35,724 bases of DNA from Candidatus Avelusimicrobium alvi. Its GTDB lineage: Bacteria; Elusimicrobiota; Elusimicrobia; Elusimicrobiales; Elusimicrobiaceae. The notes beneath the pieces are model-generated. The model made no database searches and was not told where the DNA came from. It worked only from the letters and a program-made list of their open reading frames with translations. Positions 21,428-28,563 of the stretch are shown piece by piece; the stretch's first letter is position 1, and every line of letters begins with the position of its first letter. Made by a program: the position numbers and the translations under genes. The stretch covers positions 37,750 to 73,473 of the forward strand of contig DCTQ01000068.1 of assembly GCA_002329395.1 (NCBI GenBank). Reading direction: 5' to 3'.

Positions 21428-22915
21428 TCAGACGATACTGTCAATAATTTTTTTGCCTTCTTTGATGAGCGCGGCCGGCAGTTTTTCATCCTGCGCTTCC
21501 GCGTACATACGAATCAGCCGTTCGGTGCTGGACGGCCGGATGGCCAGCCAGCTGCCGCCTTTCAAAATAAATTTGAAACCGTCGGTGGAGTCAATACGCC
21601 AGACGGACGTCTTGTTGATGGACAGCGGCGGGCGGATGTCCAGCCGTTCCATGATTCGGTTGATTTCAGTTTCCGTTTTCGGGATACTTACTTTCTGGTC
21701 AAACAATTGTTTGTACTTCTTATAAAATTCTTTTTTAAGCTGTTTGAGCGTTTTGCCCTCTACGGCCAGCATATCCACCACGAGCAGACACGCCAGCAGG
21801 CCGTCTTTATCCGGGATGTGGTTCGCCACGGCGATGCCGCCGGACTCTTCCATCCCCATAATATACTGCCCGGTGGTCATCAGCTCGGTGATGTATTTAA
21901 ACCCTACCGGCGTTTCGCGCAGCATCAGCCCGTTGGTTTTAGCCACCTGGTCAATCAGGTTGGACGTAATGACGCTTCTGCATACGCGGCCTTTTAATTT
22001 TTTGTTACGCACCAGGTGTTCCAACAGCATCGGCGCGATTTCGTTGGGGGAAACCCAGTTTCCCTCCGCGTCAATGATGCCGAACTTGTCGCAGTCCGGG
22101 TTGCAGGCGATGCCCAGGTGCATCTTTTTACCGGTAACCAGCTTTTTAAGGTCGGTCAGGCTGACGGGGCCCGCGTTGGGCACGTGCCCGCCGAAGAGGA
22201 CGTCGTCCCCTTCGTGGATGCCTTCCACGGTAACGCCGTATTTTTCCAAAAATTCGCGGAAATAGTTTTTAGCCGTTCCGAAAAGCGGGTCCACCGCCAC
22301 TTTAAGCTTGGATTTTTTAAGCGCTTTTACGTCCAGCATTTTTTCCAAACGCGCCAAATAGCTTTTGCGCAGGTCTTTGCTGACGACGGCCGCGGCGTTT
22401 AAATAACCAAATTCGGTGGAAGAAGCTTTTAAAATCTGGGCGCTGGGGGAGGGAATGCGTTTTTCAATGTCCTGCACGATTTCGTTGTTGGCGATGCCGC
22501 CGTAGTAGGAAATCCATTTTACGCCGTTTACATAGTATTCGGCTTCGCTGCCGGTTACCACAATGGCCCCGACGGCGCACTCGTTCAGGACGGCCCACTC
22601 GGCCACGGGGGTCGGCAGGGGCAGTTCGGCCACTTTTACGGTAATTCCGCTCTGCACCAGGGCATTGGCGGCAATATAAGCAAATTGTTTAGAGAAAAAA
22701 CGGGTGTCAAACCCCACGAGCACGAGGGGTTTCTTGGGTTTTTTGCCGTGTTCTTCGCAGTGCTTGCGGTAACCCGTACCTTCAAAACCGTAGAAGGGAT
22801 GTTCCAGAATATGTTCGGAAATCCCGTAAGCCAAACGCTGTACGGACTGGGCGGTAAGCCCGTCCGCGGTAACGGCCCGGAAGCCGGCGGTGCTAAACTT
22901 GATATCTTCACTCAT
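21428..22915 (-). CDS. Phosphohexomutase family (phosphomannomutase/phosphoglucomutase-like), altered active-site loops
   Basis: 495 residues, four-domain alpha-D-phosphohexomutase plan. The expected TASHNPPEYNG phosphoserine loop reads TGSEAEYYVNG: Ser123 is kept but H, N and P after it are changed. The DPDGDR metal loop reads NPDCDKF (272-278), with the first Asp now Asn. The sugar loop is normal (GMEESGG, 354-360), and so is the phosphate loop (RPSSTER, 460-466). It could still be active with a shifted metal or leaving-group environment, or have lost activity. Substrate (mannose, glucose or glucosamine phosphate) is not readable. The start has no ribosome site and sits nine bases after TATAAT, so it is probably leaderless. 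First gene of the operon to rluD. Confidence 0.85.
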   Translation of the reverse strand: MSEDIKFSTAGFRAVTADGLTAQSVQRLAYGISEHILEHPFYGFEGTGYRKHCEEHGKKPKKPLVLVGFDTRFFSKQFAYIAANALVQSGITVKVAELPLPTPVAEWAVLNECAVGAIVVTGSEAEYYVNGVKWISYYGGIANNEIVQDIEKRIPSPSAQILKASSTEFGYLNAAAVVSKDLRKSYLARLEKMLDVKALKKSKLKVAVDPLFGTAKNYFREFLEKYGVTVEGIHEGDDVLFGGHVPNAGPVSLTDLKKLVTGKKMHLGIACNPDCDKFGIIDAEGNWVSPNEIAPMLLEHLVRNKKLKGRVCRSVITSNLIDQVAKTNGLMLRETPVGFKYITELMTTGQYIMGMEESGGIAVANHIPDKDGLLACLLVVDMLAVEGKTLKQLKKEFYKKYKQLFDQKVSIPKTETEINRIMERLDIRPPLSINKTSVWRIDSTDGFKFILKGGSWLAIRPSSTERLIRMYAEAQDEKLPAALIKEGKKIIDSIV

Positions 22916-22924
22916 CGTGCTGGT

Positions 22925-22930
22925 ATTATA
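22925..22930 (-). promoter_or_regulatory. -10 box of the phosphohexomutase-enolase operon, leaderless type
   Basis: Perfect TATAAT on the minus strand; nine bases separate it from the ATG, so the leader would be zero to about four bases. A GTGAAA lies 17 bp upstream as a partial -35. Confidence 0.55.
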
Positions 22931-22990
22931 CTAAAAAACAGGCATTTTTTCACGTTTGGGGAAAAAAAGGAAAGGGAACGGGCCGTAAAA

Positions 22991-22999
22991 TGATAAAAT
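22991..22999 (+). promoter_or_regulatory. Extended -10 promoter of the rlmN operon
   Basis: TG-A-TAAAAT; the transcript would start near 23006, leaving a leader of about 22 bases with the AAGGAAAG ribosome site. Confidence 0.55.
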
Positions 23000-23027
23000 A
23001 TATGCAACCCATAATAAGGAAAGAAAA

Positions 23028-24050
23028 ATGAATTTTGAATACGTAAAACAATACATCAAAGACGCGGGCCTGCCCAACTTCCGCATTTCGCAGGTAAAAG
23101 ACGCCATTTTTAAAAAAGGCATTTCGTCCTGGGACGAAGCCACCAATCTGCCGGCGGATTTACGCGAAAAACTGAAACAGGACCGTCCCCTTTTAAGCTT
23201 TGAAGTTACCCAAATCGTCTGCTCGCAGCAGGACCGGGTGGCCAAGGCGCTTTTAACGCTTAAAGACGGATACCGCATTGAAACCGTATTGTTAAAACCG
23301 CAGGACACCTGGAGCGTGTGCGTGTCCAGCCAGGTGGGGTGCCCGCTGCGCTGTTCCTTTTGCAGTACGGGCAAGATGGGCTTTAAGCGCGATTTGACGC
23401 AGGAAGAAATTACCGACCAGGTGCTGATGTGGTACCAGTACGTGCGCAAAGAACGGCTGGGCGAGCGGATTTCCAGCGTGGTGTTTATGGGGATGGGGGA
23501 GCCGCTGCTGAATTATTTAAACGTGGTCAAAGCCGCGCGGGACTTGTCCGACCCGGACTATTTAAACATCGGCGCGCGCCATATTTCCATTTCCACTTCC
23601 GGCGTGGCGGACAAACTGCACAAGCTGGCGGTGGATTTGCCGCAGGCCAATTTGGCGGTGTCTTTGCACAATGCGGACAACGACGAGCGCAGCCGCATTA
23701 TGCCCGTCAACCGCAAGTTTGATTTGGACGATTTGAAAAAAGCGGTGGAAGAATACATCGCCATGACGGGCCGCCAGGTGTTTTTGGAGTATTCGGTGAT
23801 TGAAAACATCAACAGCCGCCCGGAGCATATCCGCAAACTGGCGGACTGGATTTACAGCATTAAGGACAATTACCTGCTGCACGTCAACCTGATTGCGTGC
23901 AACCTGGGACGCGGCGAAAAAACCGACGACCGCGTGGTAAAAGATTTTGCCGCCGGGCTCAAGGGTATGGGTATCGGCGTAACTATCCGCAAGAGCATGG
24001 GCAACGATATTTTGGCCGCCTGCGGGCAGTTGGCTTCTCAAAAAAGATAG
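23028..24050 (+). CDS. rlmN: Dual-specificity RNA methyltransferase RlmN (radical SAM)
   Basis: 340 residues, methylates adenine C2 in 23S rRNA (A2503 in E. coli) and in some tRNAs. The radical-SAM cluster is C105-x3-C109-x2-C112 (CPLRCSFC) within CVSSQVGCPLRC. The MGMGEPLLNY motif follows, and IRKSMGNDILAACGQL near the end supplies the methyl-carrying cysteine (C332). C98 lies just upstream, in the family-conserved CVSSQVGC stretch. Length and motifs are fully standard. First gene of a plus-strand operon to 27139. Confidence 0.95.
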   Translation: MNFEYVKQYIKDAGLPNFRISQVKDAIFKKGISSWDEATNLPADLREKLKQDRPLLSFEVTQIVCSQQDRVAKALLTLKDGYRIETVLLKPQDTWSVCVSSQVGCPLRCSFCSTGKMGFKRDLTQEEITDQVLMWYQYVRKERLGERISSVVFMGMGEPLLNYLNVVKAARDLSDPDYLNIGARHISISTSGVADKLHKLAVDLPQANLAVSLHNADNDERSRIMPVNRKFDLDDLKKAVEEYIAMTGRQVFLEYSVIENINSRPEHIRKLADWIYSIKDNYLLHVNLIACNLGRGEKTDDRVVKDFAAGLKGMGIGVTIRKSMGNDILAACGQLASQKR

Positions 24051-24058
24051 GAGGACGT

Positions 24059-24496
24059 ATGAAAAAGTTTAACATCTTAGGCGCGGCGCTTTTACTGCTG
24101 GCCGGCTGCGCGACGCTGGAGCAAACCAATTTGGACTGGATTCCAATAGGGCCGGACTTCCCGGCCACCAAGGCGAAAAACGTACAGATTCTCGGCAGTA
24201 AGAGCGAAATCACCCGTCCGTACGGCAACCTGGGGCTGTTGCGCATTAAAAATTTGAAACCCGAAAGAGACGTGCTGAAAATGGGCGTGGAAAAAGGGCG
24301 CAGATTTGCGGCTTCCAAAGGGGCGGACGCCATTTTAATCGGCCAGTATAACAGCGCCGAAGACGGCGCGTCCGACCCGCGCGTTACGCTGATTATTTAT
24401 GCCATAAAGTATGTGGATGATTTGTCCGAAGAAGACGAAAAAGCCATTGAAGATTTTAAAGTATTGGGGATTTTAAATGAACGTTCTGATAGCTAA
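24059..24496 (+). CDS. Small lipoprotein, function unknown
   Basis: 145 residues. The signal peptide MKKFNILGAALLLLAGC ends in the lipobox L-A-G-C17, so the mature protein is anchored by Lgt-type lipidation. The mature part has an alternating beta pattern (VQILGS, GLLRIKNL, ADAILIGQY, RVTLIIYAIKYV), suggesting a compact alpha/beta domain on the periplasmic side. Family not recognised. The ATG at 24059 has GGAGG seven bases upstream; a longer upstream ORF overlaps rlmN and is rejected. Its last 20 bases overlap the next gene. Confidence 0.8.
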   Translation: MKKFNILGAALLLLAGCATLEQTNLDWIPIGPDFPATKAKNVQILGSKSEITRPYGNLGLLRIKNLKPERDVLKMGVEKGRRFAASKGADAILIGQYNSAEDGASDPRVTLIIYAIKYVDDLSEEDEKAIEDFKVLGILNERSDS

Positions 24497-26270
24497 AACC
24501 GTTGATGAATGTGAGCAGTGGACGGACGTCGCCGTCGTGGTGGACGTCCTGCGGGCCGCCACCACCGTCTGCGCGCTGTTGGAGCGCGGCAAAAAAGACG
24601 TGCTGGTGTTCGGCGACGCGGAACAAGCCGTCGCTTTCGCCAAAGCGCACCCGGATTTTGAAGTATATTCCGAGCTGGACTTGCCCGTTGCGCACGAGGA
24701 CAATTCGCCGTATGCGGCGTCCCGCTCCAACGCGCGCAAGCCCGCCCTGGTGGTAACTGCCGCCGGGACAAAGGCCGTTACGTGCGCGCGGCAGGCGTCT
24801 TTAGTGCTGGCGGGGGGATTCTGCAACTTTTACGCGCTGGCCGAGGCGCTTACTTCGCAAAACAAAGACGTACTGCTTATCCCCAGCGCGCTTTACGGCA
24901 CGTCGGACGACGTGAAAGATGGTCTGTGTGTGCAGGCGCTTAAAGATTTTATCCAGGGCATTGGCACCCCGGAAGACGCGATTGTGGAGTTTAACAACAC
25001 GATGCGCTACGGGGAATTTATGAAACAGGGCCCGAAAACCGCCGAGAAAGATGCAAAAATCGCTTTTAAAGTAAACGGTTTGCCGGTGGTGCCCCAGATA
25101 ACCTGCGCCAAAGAAGGTTACGGCGTATGCCACGCCTACGGCACGCCCGCGCCGGCGCAGTGGCTGGATGAACCGCCCGCCGAAGCGTCCGCGCAGGAAG
25201 CGGACGAGCCAGCCGAAGAGGCCGTGCAGGAAGCGGAAACGCCGCGCTCGGCCACTAAGCGCATTAAAAATTTTTTCAGCGACATTTTACACGCCGCCAA
25301 AGAAGAAAAAGCGGAGCTTGAAAAAAGCGTACAGCCCGCCGCCGCTCCTGAAAAAACCGTGTCCGCTCCGCAGTCCGACGATTTGTTGGACGAGGTGTTG
25401 AAGCAGTCGCAGCCCGCCGCGTCCCAAACGCCCCGGGCGGCGGAAACCGCACCGGAACAGCCCGCCGCTCCGGCGGACAAACCCGCTCCGGCGGCACAGG
25501 CGGACGCTCCGCGGGAAAAGGCCTCCGGGCCGCGCCAGTCCGTCACGCTGCCGGGAGAAGTAACTTTTTCCGGCAAAGCTTCCGGATTTGGCGGCAAGGC
25601 CAAAAAGAAAGCCATTGTGCTTTTCTCGGGCGGATTGGATTCCACCACGTGTTTGTACTGGGCCATCGCGCACGGATACGAGTGCGAAGCACTGACCGTT
25701 TCGTACGGCCAGCGGCACGACCGGGAAGTGCTGGCCGCGCAGATGATTGCGCGCAACCTGGGGATTAAACACCATTTAATTACGCTTAACCTGCCGTGGC
25801 TGTCGTGCTGTTCGCTGGTGGACAAGAACCAGACGCTGCCCGACGTGGCGCTGGAAGACATCCCGAAAGAAGGGATTCCGTCCACGTACGTGCCGGGCCG
25901 GAACCTGATGTTTTTGGCGATTGCCGGGTCGCTCTTAGACGCGGCGGGCGCGGATGCGATTATCGCGGGCCCGAACGCCGTTGATTTTTCCGGCTATCCG
26001 GACTGCACGCCCGCGTTCTTTAAAGCGGCGGCGGACGCATTAAACCGCGGCACGAAAATGGGCGTAACGGAAGGGATTGAAGTGCTGGCGCCGCTGATGC
26101 GTTTGTCCAAAACGCAGATCGTACAGCTGGCGGCCAAACTCAAAGTGCCCTTTGAGCTGACCTGGAGCTGTTATGCCGGAGGCCAGAAGCCCTGCGGGCA
26201 CTGCGATTCGTGCAAACTGCGCGCCAAAGGCTTTGCCGAGGCCGGCATACACGATACGTCGTTAGATTAA
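24477..26270 (+). CDS. queC: Fusion of a ComB-like (2-phosphosulfolactate phosphatase family) domain and QueC
   Basis: 597 residues in one uninterrupted frame. Residues about 1-225 look like the ComB family (VVVDVLRAATTV at 20-31, DNSPY at 75-79, TAAGTK, LVLAGGFCNFYALAEAL). Some family loops are changed, for example TTNGT is TAAGT. A linker of about 145 residues (226-370), rich in Ala, Pro and Glu, follows. Residues about 377-597 are a complete QueC (7-cyano-7-deazaguanine synthase): PP-loop SGGLDST (384-390), SYGQRH, YVPGRN and zinc ligands C565, C573, C576 and C579. QueC makes preQ0 for queuosine. The start overlaps the lipoprotein end by 20 bases. The biochemical link between the two halves is unknown; a plain read-through of two genes is excluded because there is no stop or second start. 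Confidence 0.85.
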   Translation: MNVLIAKTVDECEQWTDVAVVVDVLRAATTVCALLERGKKDVLVFGDAEQAVAFAKAHPDFEVYSELDLPVAHEDNSPYAASRSNARKPALVVTAAGTKAVTCARQASLVLAGGFCNFYALAEALTSQNKDVLLIPSALYGTSDDVKDGLCVQALKDFIQGIGTPEDAIVEFNNTMRYGEFMKQGPKTAEKDAKIAFKVNGLPVVPQITCAKEGYGVCHAYGTPAPAQWLDEPPAEASAQEADEPAEEAVQEAETPRSATKRIKNFFSDILHAAKEEKAELEKSVQPAAAPEKTVSAPQSDDLLDEVLKQSQPAASQTPRAAETAPEQPAAPADKPAPAAQADAPREKASGPRQSVTLPGEVTFSGKASGFGGKAKKKAIVLFSGGLDSTTCLYWAIAHGYECEALTVSYGQRHDREVLAAQMIARNLGIKHHLITLNLPWLSCCSLVDKNQTLPDVALEDIPKEGIPSTYVPGRNLMFLAIAGSLLDAAGADAIIAGPNAVDFSGYPDCTPAFFKAAADALNRGTKMGVTEGIEVLAPLMRLSKTQIVQLAAKLKVPFELTWSCYAGGQKPCGHCDSCKLRAKGFAEAGIHDTSLD

Positions 26271-26271
26271 T

Positions 26272-26610
26272 ATGCTGTGGAAGTATTATTTGTTTTTGGC
26301 CGGGGCCATTGTTTTTGAAATCATCGGCACCAACGCTTTAAAGGCGGCGGCCGGGTTTACGCGGCTGGGGCCGTCTTTGCTGACGGTGGCCGCGTATGTC
26401 GGGGCGTTTTATTTGCTGGGGCTTTCGTTAAAGGGGATTTCCCTGGGGATTGCCTACGCCGTTTGGGCGGGCGTCGGCATTGTGCTTACGGCGGTGGCGG
26501 CGTTTCTGGTTTTCCGGGAACGGCCCGATTTGCCCGCTGTGCTGGGTATGGGGCTTATCATACTGGGCGTAGTGGTGATTAATGTGTTTTCCAAGACGGT
26601 TTCTCATTGA
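26272..26610 (+). CDS. emrE: Small multidrug resistance (SMR) family efflux protein, EmrE-like
   Basis: 112 residues with four membrane helices, a proton-coupled exporter that works as an antiparallel dimer. The essential membrane Glu is E16 (FEIIGT), and GFTRLGPS, GIAYAVWAGVGIVLT and the DLPAVLGM loop match the EmrE/QacE drug-export subgroup rather than the guanidinium exporters. Its ATG follows the queC stop by one base, so translation is coupled. The substrate in this organism is unknown. Confidence 0.92.
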   Translation: MLWKYYLFLAGAIVFEIIGTNALKAAAGFTRLGPSLLTVAAYVGAFYLLGLSLKGISLGIAYAVWAGVGIVLTAVAAFLVFRERPDLPAVLGMGLIILGVVVINVFSKTVSH

Positions 26611-26620
26611 AGGAGGATAT

Positions 26621-27139
26621 ATGAAAAAATTTTTGTTGCCGGCAGTAACCCTTTGTTTTTCAGCCGCATTGTTTGCGGCGCAGCCGCAGGCGGAGGTGCG
26701 GGAAGCGGAGCCGCCCGCCGAATGCAGCCTGCCTAAAGAGGCGGCCGCCGTACCCGCCGCCAAGCTGACGCCGGCGAAGAAGCTGACCCCCGCCGAAGAA
26801 AAAAAAGCGTTTGAAGCGCGCCGCAAGCTGATTAACAAACTGGTAAAACAGTACCGCAAGGCGTCCGAGGCCGAAAAGCCGGCCATTAAGGCCCGGCTGG
26901 CGGAAGCCGTGTCCGAAAGCGTAGACGCGGGTATGGCTTATTTGGAAGGCCGCATCGCCGCCGAGCGCGCCAACCTGGATAATTGGGAAGCCAAACTGAA
27001 GGAAGACCAAAAAAATCTGCCCGAGATAAAAGCCCGGCGCGTGGAGGATTTGATTTCCGGCGAAGCCAAACGCAAACACAAAGCCGCCAAGAAAGCCTGG
27101 AAAAAGCAGATGAAAGCCGCCAAAAGCCGGTTAAAGTAG
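26621..27139 (+). CDS. Secreted Lys/Ala-rich helical protein, function unknown
   Basis: 172 residues. The signal peptide MKKFLLPAVTLCFSAALFA is followed by an Ala/Pro-rich region (to about 50), then highly charged, mostly helical sequence with many Lys, Glu and Ala (coiled-coil-like from about 55 to the end). One Cys (C35) follows the signal. Not recognised. The ATG at 26621 is fixed by AAGGAGGATAT; an ATG at 26582 lacks one. Last gene of the rlmN operon, closed by the terminator at 27159. Confidence 0.75.
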   Translation: MKKFLLPAVTLCFSAALFAAQPQAEVREAEPPAECSLPKEAAAVPAAKLTPAKKLTPAEEKKAFEARRKLINKLVKQYRKASEAEKPAIKARLAEAVSESVDAGMAYLEGRIAAERANLDNWEAKLKEDQKNLPEIKARRVEDLISGEAKRKHKAAKKAWKKQMKAAKSRLK

Positions 27140-27158
27140 CCGTTTTGAACCGCCATAC

Positions 27159-27189
27159 AAAAAGCCTTCCCGTTTGGGAAGGCTTTTTT
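27159..27189. terminator. Bidirectional intrinsic terminator
   Basis: AAAAAGCCTTCCC / GGGAAGGCTTTTT with loop GTTT; serves the rlmN operon and the convergent ACT-domain gene. Confidence 0.9.
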
Positions 27190-27208
27190 GTACGGAAAAA
27201 AGAACGGT

Positions 27209-27619
27209 TTAATTGAACAGTTCCGACGATTCCAGCGCGTTTAACGCTTTGGTAATGTCGTTTACCACCACAATCCAGCGGGTGCCGGGCCCCGCGCCGG
27301 CGGTGCCGTAGATGGTGGTGATGTTGATGCCGTGGCCGGAAAGGACGGAACCAATGTCTTTGACCAGGCCCACGCGGTTGGGCGCGTCAATGCAGATGGC
27401 GTCGGTCTTGACGCTGGTGAAACCCGCTTTGGTCAGCGCGTGGCTGATTTCCTGGTCGTATTTAACGGCCAGGCGCACCACGGCCGCGTCGTAGCGCACG
27501 TCCTGCGAAATGGCGATGACGTCTACATTTTCGCGTACAAACAGATCCGCAAAATTTTTCAGCGCGCCGGGCTCGTTAATTAAAAAGACGCTGTATTGTT
27601 TAACCACACTGATGGACAT
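27209..27619 (-). CDS. Tandem ACT-domain protein
   Basis: 136 residues, two ACT domains (about 8-70 and 75-133). The first contains FLINEPGALKNFADLF, the second CIDAPNRVGLVKDIGSVLSGHGINI, each a beta-alpha-beta-type ligand-binding unit with the usual Gly turn. Such small free-standing proteins bind amino acids and are sometimes regulators of metabolic enzymes. No catalytic domain is present. It has its own promoter (27657-27665) and an AAAGGGG ribosome site. Confidence 0.88.
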   Translation of the reverse strand: MSISVVKQYSVFLINEPGALKNFADLFVRENVDVIAISQDVRYDAAVVRLAVKYDQEISHALTKAGFTSVKTDAICIDAPNRVGLVKDIGSVLSGHGINITTIYGTAGAGPGTRWIVVVNDITKALNALESSELFN

Positions 27620-27656
27620 TCAAACCCCTTTACTAACAAACATACCTGTTTCTAAA

Positions 27657-27665
27657 ATTATATCA
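27657..27665 (-). promoter_or_regulatory. Extended -10 promoter of the ACT-domain gene
   Basis: Minus strand reads TGA-TATAAT. The transcript would start near 27650, with a 31-base leader that has a proper ribosome binding site. Confidence 0.6.
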
Positions 27666-27685
27666 AACCTGCGACTGGAAAACGT

Positions 27686-27728
27686 AAAAAAAACGGCCCC
27701 TGTGCGGCCCGCCCGCGGCAGGGCGGTT
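27686..27728 (-). terminator. Probable terminator of the TM0106-IMPase operon
   Basis: AACgGCCcCTG (27692-27702) pairs imperfectly with CAGGGCgGTT (27719-27728). On the minus strand it is followed by a run of eight U. Confidence 0.5.
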
Positions 27729-27771
27729 GTGGAAGTGTGATGAAAGCGTTATTTTTTCGGGGAAAAGCCGT

Positions 27772-28563
27772 TTAAGGCCGGGGTTTGGTCCTGCGGATAA
27801 TTTGGAGCATTTGGGCGTGGATTTTGCCGTTGCTTGCTAGCATGGTGCGGCCGTAATCGGGCAGCTTCTTATATTTTTTACCGCTGTAGTCCGTTACTTT
27901 TCCGCCGGCTTCCTGCAAAATAAGTATGCCGGCGCCCACGTCCCACGGGTTTAAATTGTCTTCCCAGTAGCCGTCGGTGCGGCCCGCGGCCAGCCAGCAC
28001 AAATCCAGCGCGGCCGAGCCCAGGCGGCGTACGTCGTGGCAGGAATTTAAAAAGTCTTCAAAGCGCGTGAGCAGTTCCGGCATGCGCGTAAAGCGGTTGT
28101 ACGGAAACCCCGTTACCAGCAAAGCCTGCGCCAGTTTGGCGGTTTTGGATACGTGTATTTTTTTGCCGTTAAGCGTGGCGCCTTTGCCTTTTTGGGCCAA
28201 AAACGTTTCGCCCGTGGCCGGGTTGGCCACGCCGCCCAAAACGGGTTCGTTTTTATAAAACAGCGCGACGGAAACCGAGCATTGCGGAAAAGTATGCGCA
28301 AAATTGGTAGTGCCGTCAATCGGGTCAATCACCCAGGTATAATCCGCGCCGGTGTTTTTGACGGCGTCTTCTTCGGCCAGGTAATCGTGCCGGGGGAAGC
28401 GTTTGCGGATGATGTCCAGCACCGCTTTTTGGCTGGCGACGTCGGCCTTGGTAACCAGGTTGGCCTTGCCTTTAAGTTCGTAGCCTACTTTGCCGAAATG
28501 CCGCCGCACCACCTTGGAGGCGGCTTGCAGACATTCTTGTAAAACGGCAAATTCCTGTTTCAT
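27772..28563 (-). CDS. suhB: Inositol monophosphatase family phosphatase
   Basis: 263 residues, Mg-dependent phosphatase of the IMPase/FBPase fold. Metal-binding motifs are AEEDA (63-67), DPIDGTTNFAH (80-90) and WDVGAG (near 207). This is a full-length SuhB-like protein; fructose-bisphosphatase or CysQ activity cannot be excluded. Its ATG overlaps the stop of the upstream nuclease gene as ATGA, so it is coupled to that gene. Confidence 0.9.
   Translation of the reverse strand: MKQEFAVLQECLQAASKVVRRHFGKVGYELKGKANLVTKADVASQKAVLDIIRKRFPRHDYLAEEDAVKNTGADYTWVIDPIDGTTNFAHTFPQCSVSVALFYKNEPVLGGVANPATGETFLAQKGKGATLNGKKIHVSKTAKLAQALLVTGFPYNRFTRMPELLTRFEDFLNSCHDVRRLGSAALDLCWLAAGRTDGYWEDNLNPWDVGAGILILQEAGGKVTDYSGKKYKKLPDYGRTMLASNGKIHAQMLQIIRRTKPRP

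Noticed and set aside
24477..26270. Two separate genes, comB-like and queC
   Set aside because: No stop codon, second ribosome site or plausible start occurs in the linker. The frame is continuous through an Ala/Pro-rich linker typical of multidomain proteins.
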